This document shows, one piece after another, positions 43,609 through 52,189 of a stretch of DNA of 64,000 nucleotides. Each line of letters opens with the position of its first letter. Within the stretch, counting starts at the first letter, position 1. The stretch lies in assembly GCF_928381405.1 (NCBI RefSeq), contig NZ_CAKMSB010000006.1:92289-156288 (forward strand), read 5' to 3'. The notes beneath the pieces are model-generated. The model searched no databases. It saw only the letters and a list, made by a program, of their open reading frames with translations, and was not told the origin of the DNA. The DNA comes from Rothia nasisuis. GTDB lineage: Bacteria; Actinomycetota; Actinomycetes; Actinomycetales; Micrococcaceae. Position numbers and translations under genes: made by a program.

Positions 43609-46440
43609 GTGCCCACCCAGGCAACCCCCTCACACGGCAAGTCACTGCTGATTGTGGAGTCCCCCTCCAAGGTGAAAACTATCAGCGGCTACCTGGGGGA
43701 TGCTTTCATCGTGGAGTCGTCCATGGGGCATATCCGTGATTTACCGCAGCCTTCTGAGCTCCCTGACGAGCTCAAAAAGTCACCGGTGGGTAAGTTCGCG
43801 GTCAATGTTGATGAAGGCTTTGAGCCCTACTATGTGGTGAACTCTGATAAGAAGAAAAAGGTGACAGAACTCAAGAGGCTACTCAAAGAGTCTGATGCGC
43901 TCTATCTGGCGACCGATGGGGATCGCGAGGGTGAAGCTATCGCCTGGCACCTTCTTCAGGTGCTCAAGCCCAAGGTGCCGGTCTACCGCCTGACCTTCCC
44001 AGAAATCACCAAGGAGGCTATCCAGCGCGGCTTCAACGAACTGCGCGATATCGACAACAACCTGGTCGACGCGCAAGAGACCCGCCGTGTACTTGATCGT
44101 CTCTACGGCTACGAGCTTTCGCCGGTGCTGTGGCGCAAGGTATCCCGTGGCCTGTCTGCGGGCCGGGTACAGTCGGTGGCTACCCGCCTGGTTGTGGAAC
44201 GCGAGCGTGAACGCATGGCCTTCCGCTCAGCAACCTACTGGGATTTAACCGGCACGTTCACCACTGAAGCCACCGAATCTTTCACCGCCAAGCTCTCGGC
44301 TGTTGACGGCGCCCGTGTGGCCACCGGTAAGGACTTCTCAGATGACGGCACCCTCAAGGCAGCCTCGAAGAGCAAGGTAGCCCACCTGGACGAGGCCGCC
44401 GCCAGCTCCCTGGCCACCGCGCTCGAGAGGGCCAGTTTCAGCGTCCGCTCCGTTGAGACCAAACCTTACACCCGCCGGCCTGCCGCGCCCTTTACCACCT
44501 CAACCCTGCAACAGGAGGCCGCGCGTAAACTGCGTTTCTCGTCGCGTTCCACCATGCAGGTGGCCCAGCGTCTTTACGAAAACGGGTACATCACCTATAT
44601 GCGAACAGACTCGGTTGCCCTGTCTGATCAGGCCATCACGGCGGCTCGTAAGCAGGCTGCTGAGCTGTACGGGGCTGACTTTGTGCCGGCCTCCCCTCGC
44701 GTGTATTCGTCCAAGTCTAAGAACGCGCAGGAGGCTCACGAGGCGATCCGCCCCGCCGGGGATTCCTTCCGTACTCCTGCCGAGGTCAAGAACGCGCTCA
44801 GCTCTGACGAGTTCCGCCTTTACGAGCTGATATGGAAGCGCACCGTGGCCTCTCAAATGGCCGACGCCAAGGGCTCCACCGCATCCGTGCGTCTGGGCGC
44901 AATAGCAGCTGACGGTCGCGATGCCGAGTTCTCAGCCTCCGGCACCGTCATTACCTTCCGAGGCTTTCTCGCTGCCTACGAGGAGGGCAAGGACGCCCTG
45001 CGCGGCGAAGAAACGAGCAGGGGCGAAAGCGCAGATACCAAGGACGATAAGCGTCTACCCAACCTGGTTGAGGGTGCCCCCCTCACGGGAAGTGACATCG
45101 AGGCAGTCCATCACGAAACCTCACCCCCGCCCCGCTATACCGAAGCATCCCTGGTCAAGGCCATGGACGAGCTCGGTATCGGCCGCCCCTCCACCTACGC
45201 AGCCGTCATTTCTACCATCATGGACCGCGGCTACGTCAACAACCGATCCGGCTCCCTGGTGCCCTCTTGGACCGCTTTCTCGGTTGTGCGCCTGCTTGAA
45301 GAGCACTTCGCTAAGTACGTGGATTACGAGTTCACTGCCCAGATGGAAGAAGACCTCGACCGGATTGCCCGCGGCGAGGAGGCCCGCCCCGAGTGGCTCT
45401 CCCACTTCTACTTCGGTGGGGGAGAGCAAGGGGGCCTTAAGCCCATCGTCGATAACCTGGGCGAGATTGACGCCCGCGCTATCAATTCCATTGAGGTGAC
45501 TCCCGGTGTCAACCTACGTGTGGGAAAGTTCGGCCCCTACCTTGAAACCGGCGGCGAAGTCGATACTGAAACCGGTGAAATCAAAGACCCGGTGCGCGCT
45601 AATATCCCCGCTGATTTGGCCCCTGATGAGCTGACAGCAGAGAAAGTTGCTGAACTGCTGGAACAGGGTAAAAACGACGGCCGTGAACTCGGCGTTGACC
45701 CCGAAACCGGCCGTACCGTTGTGGCTCGCGACGGCCGCTTTGGGCCTTACGTCACCGAGGTAATCCCCGCGATGACCGAAGAGGAGGTGGCCGCCTGGAT
45801 GGAGGCCCAACCCACCGAGTACTACAAGAACGGTAGGCCTAAGCCTAAGAAGAAGCCTAAGGTGGAGAAGCCGCGTACCGGCTCGCTTTTCAAATCTATG
45901 GATTTGGCGACCGTGACCCTTGAGGATGCCCTCAAGCTTATGAGCCTGCCTCGTGTGGTGGGTGTTGATGACGAAGGTACAGAGATTACCGCTCAGAATG
46001 GGCGCTTTGGCCCCTACCTGAAGAAGGGCACAGACTCCCGTTCCTTAGAGTCTGAAGATCAGATTTTTACCATCACTCTGGATCAGGCTCTTGAGATTTA
46101 CTCCCAGCCCAAACAACGCGGCCGGGCTGCGGCTAAGCCCCCGTTGGCTGAGCTCGGAGTTGACCCGGTGTCTGAGAAGAAGATTGTGGTCAAGGACGGC
46201 CGTTTTGGCCCCTATATCACCGACGGCGTCACCAACATTACGGTACCCCGGAGTGAAACTATCGAGTCGCTGACCCACACTCGCGCGGTTGAGCTGCTGG
46301 CTGAGAAGCGCGCCAAGGGGCCGGTTAAGCGCAAGGCCGCTGCTAAAAAGCCCGCTGCTAAGAAAGCTACCGCTAAGAAGCCCGCAGCCAAGAAGATGAC
46401 TGTGCGCAGGGCTGCGCCCAAGAAGTCCGCTTCGCAGTAG
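43609..46440 (+). CDS. topA: DNA topoisomerase I
   Basis: Type IA topoisomerase that relaxes negative supercoils, 943 residues, counterpart of Rv3646c. The Toprim domain opens with LLIVESPSKVKTISGYL, and DGDREGEAIAWH supplies the metal acidic residues. The active-site Tyr lies in YITYMRTDS near 330. After the core come several topoisomerase C-terminal repeats (GRFGPY motif repeated at least four times between about 625 and 870) and a Lys/Ala-rich tail like those of other actinobacterial TopA enzymes. GTG 43609 has AAGGAG six bases upstream; the ATG at 43549 was rejected. Confidence 0.95.
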   Translation: MPTQATPSHGKSLLIVESPSKVKTISGYLGDAFIVESSMGHIRDLPQPSELPDELKKSPVGKFAVNVDEGFEPYYVVNSDKKKKVTELKRLLKESDALYLATDGDREGEAIAWHLLQVLKPKVPVYRLTFPEITKEAIQRGFNELRDIDNNLVDAQETRRVLDRLYGYELSPVLWRKVSRGLSAGRVQSVATRLVVERERERMAFRSATYWDLTGTFTTEATESFTAKLSAVDGARVATGKDFSDDGTLKAASKSKVAHLDEAAASSLATALERASFSVRSVETKPYTRRPAAPFTTSTLQQEAARKLRFSSRSTMQVAQRLYENGYITYMRTDSVALSDQAITAARKQAAELYGADFVPASPRVYSSKSKNAQEAHEAIRPAGDSFRTPAEVKNALSSDEFRLYELIWKRTVASQMADAKGSTASVRLGAIAADGRDAEFSASGTVITFRGFLAAYEEGKDALRGEETSRGESADTKDDKRLPNLVEGAPLTGSDIEAVHHETSPPPRYTEASLVKAMDELGIGRPSTYAAVISTIMDRGYVNNRSGSLVPSWTAFSVVRLLEEHFAKYVDYEFTAQMEEDLDRIARGEEARPEWLSHFYFGGGEQGGLKPIVDNLGEIDARAINSIEVTPGVNLRVGKFGPYLETGGEVDTETGEIKDPVRANIPADLAPDELTAEKVAELLEQGKNDGRELGVDPETGRTVVARDGRFGPYVTEVIPAMTEEEVAAWMEAQPTEYYKNGRPKPKKKPKVEKPRTGSLFKSMDLATVTLEDALKLMSLPRVVGVDDEGTEITAQNGRFGPYLKKGTDSRSLESEDQIFTITLDQALEIYSQPKQRGRAAAKPPLAELGVDPVSEKKIVVKDGRFGPYITDGVTNITVPRSETIESLTHTRAVELLAEKRAKGPVKRKAAAKKPAAKKATAKKPAAKKMTVRRAAPKKSASQ

Positions 46441-46497
46441 CTTCTGCCTTTACACTGGTAGCCAGAAAAATTTTTATGTCACCACTGAGGGGGATTC

Positions 46498-47484
46498 ATG
46501 CGCCTGGGCGTGCTTGATATTGGCTCTAACACAGGCCATTTGCTTCTGATTGAGGGGCAGCTGGGCTCCCGCCCCGAGGCCTACACCGCGTCACACAAGG
46601 AGCCCCTTCAACTGGTGCGTTATATTGATGCGGACGGCAATATTACCGACGAGGGCCGTGACCGCCTGACCGCCTTTGTGAAGTCAGCGGTGCTCTACGC
46701 TATTGAACACGGTGCCGAGGATTTGCTGGCCTTTGCCACCAGCGCGATTCGTGAGTCTAAGAACGGGCCGGCGGTTCTGCAGCACGTGCAGAATCAGACC
46801 GGGGTGAACCTGACCGAGATTACCGGTGACCAAGAGGCGGCTATTACCTACCATGCGGTACGCCACTGGCAGGGGTGGGGGGCTGGCCGCATACTTAACT
46901 TTGATATCGGTGGGGGCTCTTTCGAGTTCTCTACCGGTATGGATGCCTACCCGGACGACGCGATTTCGGTGCCTTTGGGGGCTACTCGCCTGACCGGCGA
47001 CTGGTTCACAGGGGAGGTGCCTGCCCCCAGAGAAATCAAGAAGGTACGTAAGTATGTGCGTGAGACTCTAGAGCCAGTTGCTGAGCAGCTGCTGGCCTAC
47101 GGGCAGCCGCACATGGTGGTGGGCACTTCCAAAACATTCCGCTCTCTCGCCCGTATCTGCGGTGCCGCCCCCTACTCTGCGGGCCCCTACGTGAAGCGTG
47201 AGATGATGCTGCGTGATTTACGTCTGTGGACCCGCCGTATGGAGGCCATGCCTCCGTCTGAGCGGGGGGATTTGCCGGGTGTCTCTGAGGTTAGAGCTGA
47301 GCAGATGCTGGCCGGCGCTATCGCTGCCGAAACCGCCATGGATGTTTTTAATGTTGACCAGATGCGGGTTTCTCCCTGGGCCTTGCGTGAGGGGCTGATT
47401 TTGCGCCGGATGAACTACCTGAGCCAGCAGGGCCCCGAGGCTATGATTGACCCTCGCTCACTTGCTGAGTACGTGCAGGGCTAA
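46498..47484 (+). CDS. Exopolyphosphatase/GppA family phosphatase
   Basis: Ppx/GppA family enzyme of 328 residues, counterpart of Rv0496. It hydrolyses polyphosphate or pppGpp in family members. The actin-like fold motifs are VLDIGSNTGHLLLIE at 4-18 and FDIGGGSFEFS near 139. The length matches the short actinobacterial Ppx1 form without the C-terminal HD domain. GAGGGGGA precedes ATG. The isomerase and proC genes that follow keep the Rv0496-Rv0498-Rv0500 order. Confidence 0.9.
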   Translation: MRLGVLDIGSNTGHLLLIEGQLGSRPEAYTASHKEPLQLVRYIDADGNITDEGRDRLTAFVKSAVLYAIEHGAEDLLAFATSAIRESKNGPAVLQHVQNQTGVNLTEITGDQEAAITYHAVRHWQGWGAGRILNFDIGGGSFEFSTGMDAYPDDAISVPLGATRLTGDWFTGEVPAPREIKKVRKYVRETLEPVAEQLLAYGQPHMVVGTSKTFRSLARICGAAPYSAGPYVKREMMLRDLRLWTRRMEAMPPSERGDLPGVSEVRAEQMLAGAIAAETAMDVFNVDQMRVSPWALREGLILRRMNYLSQQGPEAMIDPRSLAEYVQG

Positions 47485-47560
47485 ACTCTCAGCAAGCTCA
47501 TGCGTGAGGCACCTACCATAGAAGAGCAGGTCGTTTCATTACACCAGGAGAGTACACCCC

Positions 47561-48424
47561 ATGACTGAGACTAACCGTACACCTGTGCAGGGGCACCCGG
47601 ACTCGCGGGAAGGCCTTGCCCAGGGGGCAGAAACCGTGAGCAAGCCACCGATACCGGTGGCACTTTCTACCTCCTGCCTCTTCCCCCTGGGTGTGCCTGA
47701 GACTTTCTCGACTGCGGTTGACCTTGGGTATGACAGTGTCGAGGTTATGATTACCGGCTCCGCGCTCTCTCAGGAGCCCTATGATTTGCTGGCCCTGATA
47801 CAGAAGTACCAGATTCCCATCTCGGCGATTCACGCACCTACTCTGCTCCTGACTCAGCAGGTGTGGGGCCGTGCCTGGAATAAGATGCAGATGGCCGCCA
47901 AGGTGACCAAGGCGGTGGGGGCAGATGTGATTGTGGCTCACCCGCCCTTCCGCTGGCAGCGGCACTATGCCAAGAATTTTGTGGACGGTGTGCGTGAAAT
48001 TTCTGAGTTGGAGGGCGTCAAAATCGCGGTGGAGAACATGTACCCCTGGTCGGTCAAGGGCCGTGCGGTTGAGATGTACGCCCCGCATTGGGACCCTTCC
48101 CGCTTCGATTATGACTGGATGACCTGGGATTTCTCGCACGCGGCCGCTGCTGGCGACGATTCCCTTGAAGCAGTTAAGCGTATCGGCTCCCGCCTGGGGC
48201 ACGTTCATCTGACCGATGGGTCGGGCGACAAGGTTATGGACGAGCACCTGATTCCCGGGCACGGCACCCAGCCGGTAGCTGAAACCCTGCAGTATATCGC
48301 TGCCAGCGACTTCAGCGGTGTGGTCTGTGCTGAGGTTTCCACCAGTAAGGCCAAGGGCGCTGTGCAACGCGATGAGTGGCTCTACGAGACTCTCCAGTTT
48401 GCCCGCACCCATCTGGCCCGCTAA
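47561..48424 (+). CDS. Sugar phosphate isomerase/epimerase (TIM barrel)
   Basis: Xylose isomerase-like TIM-barrel protein of 287 residues, counterpart of Rv0498. It carries GYDSVEVMITG near 60, ENMYPWSVKGR near 162, DFSHAAAAG near 191 and HVHLTDGSGDK near 217, where Glu, Asp and His residues of this fold bind a divalent metal. The substrate is unknown. ATG 47561 has AGGAG near 47547. The N-terminal ~30 residues are polar and may be a tail. It is followed by proC 41 bases later. Confidence 0.82.
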   Translation: MTETNRTPVQGHPDSREGLAQGAETVSKPPIPVALSTSCLFPLGVPETFSTAVDLGYDSVEVMITGSALSQEPYDLLALIQKYQIPISAIHAPTLLLTQQVWGRAWNKMQMAAKVTKAVGADVIVAHPPFRWQRHYAKNFVDGVREISELEGVKIAVENMYPWSVKGRAVEMYAPHWDPSRFDYDWMTWDFSHAAAAGDDSLEAVKRIGSRLGHVHLTDGSGDKVMDEHLIPGHGTQPVAETLQYIAASDFSGVVCAEVSTSKAKGAVQRDEWLYETLQFARTHLAR

Positions 48425-48465
48425 GCGTCCGGGTTCACCCCAATCCAGCCCAAAAGGAGAGAACT

Positions 48466-49320
48466 ATGACTACCGTTGCTTTTATTGGAACCGGCTCCAT
48501 GAACGGCGCTATCGCTGCAGGCCTTCTAGCTGCCGGTGCCAATCCGGCAAGCGTCCGCGCCACCGTTGGTTCGCACGCCAGCATCACCCGGCTAAGCCAG
48601 ACACTGGGAGAGGGCGCTGAGCAGGTCACGATTCTGGCCGGTGAAGATGACGCGGATGCGAATCTTAAGGCCGCTGAAGGGGCAGACGTGGTCTTGCTGG
48701 GCGTCAAGCCCTACGCTATTTTGGATCTGGCGCGTGAGATTTCCCCGGCCCTTGAGCCCGGAGCCGTGGTGGTGTCGGTGGCTGCAGGTATCACCCTGGA
48801 TGCCCTGCAGGGGGCCCTTCCGGAGGGGCAGCCTGCTATCCGCTGTATGCCTAACACCCCTTCGCGTGTGGGCAAGGGGGTGCTGGCTATCTCGGTGGGT
48901 AAGTACACGGGTAAGGAACACAGGGACGCTGCCGCTCAGGTTCTCGGGGCCGCAGGTAAAGTCGTTGAGGTTGAGGAAGACCAGATGGGGGCTGTCACAG
49001 CGGTGTCAGGGTCTGGCCCTGCCTACACCTTCTTGCTAGCAGAGACTATGGCTGCCGCCGGCGTTAAACTGGGGCTGGATGTAGAGACTGCTACCGAGTT
49101 GGCCGCCGCCACTGTGGCTGGAGCTGGCTATCTGTTGGATGCCGACCCCAACCCACAGAGTCTGCGTAAGGCCGTGACCAGCCCTCAGGGCACCACTGAC
49201 CGGGCTATCACTACCTATATCGACGGTGGTCTCTTCGACCTCACAGAGGCAGCTATGCGCGCCTGTCTGGCCCGAAATGACGAAATGACTGAAGAGTTCA
49301 GCAGGGGCTCAGAGTCATAG
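48466..49320 (+). CDS. proC: Pyrroline-5-carboxylate reductase
   Basis: Last step of proline synthesis: reduces 1-pyrroline-5-carboxylate with NAD(P)H. The 284 residues start with the dinucleotide-binding VAFIGTGSMNGAIAAGL at 4-20, and the C-terminal signature AVSGSGPAYTFLLAE near 180 and TSPQGTTDRAI near 238 is that of ProC. ATG 48466 has AAAAGGAGAG nearby; an upstream frame from 48376 would overlap the isomerase gene and has no reductase features. A terminator lies 300 bases after the stop. Confidence 0.94.
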   Translation: MTTVAFIGTGSMNGAIAAGLLAAGANPASVRATVGSHASITRLSQTLGEGAEQVTILAGEDDADANLKAAEGADVVLLGVKPYAILDLAREISPALEPGAVVVSVAAGITLDALQGALPEGQPAIRCMPNTPSRVGKGVLAISVGKYTGKEHRDAAAQVLGAAGKVVEVEEDQMGAVTAVSGSGPAYTFLLAETMAAAGVKLGLDVETATELAAATVAGAGYLLDADPNPQSLRKAVTSPQGTTDRAITTYIDGGLFDLTEAAMRACLARNDEMTEEFSRGSES

Positions 49321-49616
49321 AGTTCTAGTGAGGCTAACTCAAAAGTGCCTTTATCGCGGCCCTTGGCTTGCGTTCAGTGAAGCCCGGTGGCTTCGCTGTG
49401 CGCCTGCTTCACCTACCCTTATGAATATAAGTCTCTAGCGCCGCCCGGTGCCGGCTAGGGGCCCTGAGGGAGCCCTCTTGGTCGCATGCGCTATTTTATT
49501 TCCCGTTCAATAAAAAATTTAGCTACGATAACTCAATAAGAGCGGGCTGTGTAGTCAAAACTTTGTTGAAGCTGGGTGAGCAGTCTACTTTTTATTGTGA
49601 GTGACTTTAGATACAC

Positions 49617-49652
49617 AGAAGGCCAGTCCGTAGGGAACCGGACTGGCCTTCT
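49617..49652. terminator. Strong terminator-like hairpin
   Basis: Perfect 14-base arms AGAAGGCCAGTCCG (49617-49630) and complement (49639-49652), loop TAGGGAAC. On the plus strand it is followed by GGTTTCT; on the minus strand the edge is less T-rich. Confidence 0.75.
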
Positions 49653-49783
49653 GGTTTCTCTAATAAACCAGTAGGGTTCTGGTTTATCGAGAATGCTTTT
49701 ACTTTGAACAATGGCGGCATTAGGGGGAACCGCCTTGTGGTTGTTCAAAGTTCAAGCTACTTGAACGGGTTCGCGGACCGTTC
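49651..49783. ncRNA. Candidate structured RNA or hairpin array
   Basis: Successive inverted repeats: CTGGTTT (49651-49657)/AAACCAG (49665-49671); ATAAACCAG (49663-49671)/CTGGTTTAT (49679-49687); ACTTTGAACAA (49701-49711)/complement (49741-49751) enclosing GGCGG/CCGCC; GTTCAAG-CTA-CTTGAAC (49750-49766); GAACGG/CCGTTC (49763-49783). The second pair competes with the first for AAACCAG, so alternative folds are possible. No known RNA family is recognised. Confidence 0.35.
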
Positions 49784-49948
49784 AGTAATCACTCGCACCT
49801 TTAGAGGTAGTTATTACTATATGCGAGATTTTGTGTTTATGCACCCTCAAACAGCAAAAATGACAAATTATTTCAAAATTGCTCAAACAAAGTGCATGCC
49901 TAATAAGTAATAATCCCATGTCATGCTGACTTTTGTGGGGATAAGTGA

Positions 49949-50626
49949 CTAGGGACGCGCCGCAAACCTCTCGATAAGGTCTACTTGACCTGACACAATC
50001 AGCAGGTCGCGCGACGAGACTCTGGTTTCAGGAGTAGCGTAGGCGATCTCTTCGCCCGGCGACTTTACGCCCACGATAGTCACACCGTATTTGGAGCGCA
50101 CATCAGACTCCGCCAGGGTGAATCCGTGCGTTTCCTTGGGCGGGTACATCTTGACGATGGCGAAATCGTCATCGAACTCAATAAAGTCAAGTAGCCGCCC
50201 CGAGATGAGGTGGGCGGCGCGCACCCCTGCATCTGACTCCGGGTATACGACGCGGTGAGCACCAATGCGCGAGAGGATTTTGCCATGCGAAGGGGTGATG
50301 GCCTTAGCCCAGATGCGCTCAATCCCAAGGTCAACAAGATTGGCTGTGATGAGCACTGAGGCCTCTATCGAGGTGCCCACGCCCACTACAGCTGCTGTGA
50401 AATCCTGGGCCCCGAGCTGGCGTAGTGCATTCATGTCGGTCGCATCGGCCTCCACCACATGGGTTAGGTCGCCTGACCACTTCTGAACCAGAATCGGGTC
50501 TTTCTCTACCGCGAGCACCTCCTTATTTTGGCGAACCAGCTGGGCGGCGGTAGCTGTGCCAAATCGTCCTAGCCCAATCACAAGGACGGGCGCGCTGTGG
50601 GCCGTGCGGGGCTCTTTTCTAGCCAA
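49949..50626 (-). CDS. trkA: TrkA/KtrA-type potassium channel regulatory subunit
   Basis: Cytoplasmic RCK gating subunit of a Trk/Ktr potassium transporter, 225 residues. The nucleotide-binding VLVIGLGRFGTATAAQL near 15-31 and Glu at the end of strand 2 (VLAVEKD) fit RCK_N, and the TrkA_C domain covers about 140-225. I chose TTG 50626 (protein starts LARKEPRTAHS), because it overlaps the trkH stop and has AAGAAAGG seven bases upstream; a frame extended to 50716 would lie inside trkH. Confidence 0.88.
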   Translation of the reverse strand: MARKEPRTAHSAPVLVIGLGRFGTATAAQLVRQNKEVLAVEKDPILVQKWSGDLTHVVEADATDMNALRQLGAQDFTAAVVGVGTSIEASVLITANLVDLGIERIWAKAITPSHGKILSRIGAHRVVYPESDAGVRAAHLISGRLLDFIEFDDDFAIVKMYPPKETHGFTLAESDVRSKYGVTIVGVKSPGEEIAYATPETRVSSRDLLIVSGQVDLIERFAARP

Positions 50627-52061
50627 TGATGGGCCTTTCTTCGGGGAACTTATAGAGGCGGCGTCGAGACCGCATCGCCAGGCCGGTCGCCACCGTGATG
50701 GTGCCGATGCGGCCAATCAGCATGAGTACTGACAGAACGTAGGTGCCTGACGGTGGCAGCTCGGCTGATAGGCCTGTGGAGAGACCGCAGGTCGCATAGG
50801 CTGAAATGACTTCAAAGAGCGCTCGATCAAGCCCTACGCCGCTGATGAGCATGATAACGGTAGTGCCTATGAGTACAAAGCCAGCGCTCATCATAATGAC
50901 CGAAATTGCAATGCGGAGCACGGCATCGGGAATGGTGCGGTTGTAGGCGACCACGAACTGATCACCGCGAGCCTCCGCCAGGATGGCTAGGAACACAACG
51001 GTGATGGTGGTGATTTTGATGCCACCGGCTGTGGACGCTGACCCTCCGCCGATAAACATGAGCACGTCTGTGAGGAGCATGGTGACCGGGTGAATGTGGG
51101 TCATATCGACCAGGTTGAAGCCACCTGAGCGGGTCATGATGGAGGCGAACCCGGCGTTCAGTAGTTTGTCGCCCAGGCCCATGCGGCCGATGGTGGCCGG
51201 ATTGCTCCACTCTAGGGCTGCCCAGGCAAGGGAGCCAAACACGAAGAGCGCCAGAGTTCCTACAATTGTTAGTTTGGCGTTGAGGTTCCACTTGCTAAAC
51301 CGCAGGTTGTTGCGGAGCACCAAAATTACGGGGAACCCGAGAGAACCTACCATGACACCGATGGCGATGGGGATGAGAACCCAGAGGTCGTGACCGTAGG
51401 GGACGATGCCGTCTGAGTGGGGGGTGAAACCGGCGTTGTTAAAGGCGGAGACCGCATAGAAAATACCGTGCCACACTGCCTGCCACAGGGTCTCTCCCAG
51501 AATGAGGAAACGGGGGATAAGTACGGCCGCAATAAAGGCTTCAATGGCAATAGACGTAAAAGCTACCGTGCGCAGAACTGAGCCGACCTCGCCCAAGCGC
51601 CCGATGTTCAGGGACTCCTGGGCAATAATCTTGGAACGTAATCCCAGCTTGCGCCCTACTGCTAGAGCCAAAATTGAGGTGAGCGTCAGGGTTCCTAGGC
51701 CTCCGATCTGTGACCCTAGGAGGATCATGAGCTGACCGAAGAAGGTCCACTGCTCTGCGGTGGATACCGTGGTGAGGCCCGTGACCGTCACCGCGCTGGT
51801 GGCGGTAAAAACGGCGTGGTGAAAGTCAACCCGTTGGCCACCCTGAGAAGCCCAGGGGGTGGCTAGCATCAGGGAGAAGAAGATAATGACCACCACGAAA
51901 GCTGCAATTGCTGTGCGAGAGGAGGAGCCAAAGAGGCGGTTGGTCACTCCACGCACCCAGGCCAACCTACCGGGGGCGGCGGACGGAGCTCCCCTGGGTG
52001 AAATCCGCTGGTTGTGCTCAAGCGTGCCAGACCCCGCCGCGTGCTGCCTGTTTCTGTTCAT
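50619..52061 (-). CDS. trkH: TrkH/KtrB potassium transporter membrane subunit
   Basis: Potassium (or sodium-coupled potassium) transporter of 480 residues with four membrane-pore-membrane repeats. Pore-loop glycines are visible in ATSAVTVTGLTTV near 89, SAFNNAGFTPHSDG near 206, MTRSGGFNLVDM near 311 and ATCGLSTGLSA near 421, one per repeat. The first ~40 residues are polar. It forms the membrane partner of the TrkA-like subunit, whose gene overlaps the end. It is divergent from the acuC-like gene. Confidence 0.9.
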   Translation of the reverse strand: MNRNRQHAAGSGTLEHNQRISPRGAPSAAPGRLAWVRGVTNRLFGSSSRTAIAAFVVVIIFFSLMLATPWASQGGQRVDFHHAVFTATSAVTVTGLTTVSTAEQWTFFGQLMILLGSQIGGLGTLTLTSILALAVGRKLGLRSKIIAQESLNIGRLGEVGSVLRTVAFTSIAIEAFIAAVLIPRFLILGETLWQAVWHGIFYAVSAFNNAGFTPHSDGIVPYGHDLWVLIPIAIGVMVGSLGFPVILVLRNNLRFSKWNLNAKLTIVGTLALFVFGSLAWAALEWSNPATIGRMGLGDKLLNAGFASIMTRSGGFNLVDMTHIHPVTMLLTDVLMFIGGGSASTAGGIKITTITVVFLAILAEARGDQFVVAYNRTIPDAVLRIAISVIMMSAGFVLIGTTVIMLISGVGLDRALFEVISAYATCGLSTGLSAELPPSGTYVLSVLMLIGRIGTITVATGLAMRSRRRLYKFPEERPIIG

Positions 52062-52189
52062 GCTCTCACCTCGCTTTCATATGCAGTCTCTAGCGTAGTC
52101 TGCGTGTCATAAAAGCGGGGTGTGGTGCCAGCAGAGTTTTTGCATGTTTAATGTTAACTGTGACTCAACTTACCTAGGAGGTGGTGCAG

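Larger units (their letters stand above)
49321..49948. other. 628-base gap after proC
   Basis: No convincing gene. The first part (49321-49500) is of ordinary composition with small hairpins such as GTGAAGC/GCTTCAC near 49377-49408. From 49500 on it is AT-rich with a strong terminator at 49617-49652 and a run of overlapping inverted repeats to 49783, described separately. A 68-codon frame at 49704-49910 is made of this repeat DNA and is not believed. Confidence 0.6.

Noticed and set aside
47513..48412. Long minus-strand frame of 299 codons
   Set aside because: It is exactly antisense to the sugar phosphate isomerase gene, which has a ribosome site, family motifs and conserved neighbours.
49704..49910. 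68-codon plus-strand frame after proC
   Set aside because: It consists of inverted-repeat DNA, lacks a ribosome site and encodes no recognisable protein pattern.
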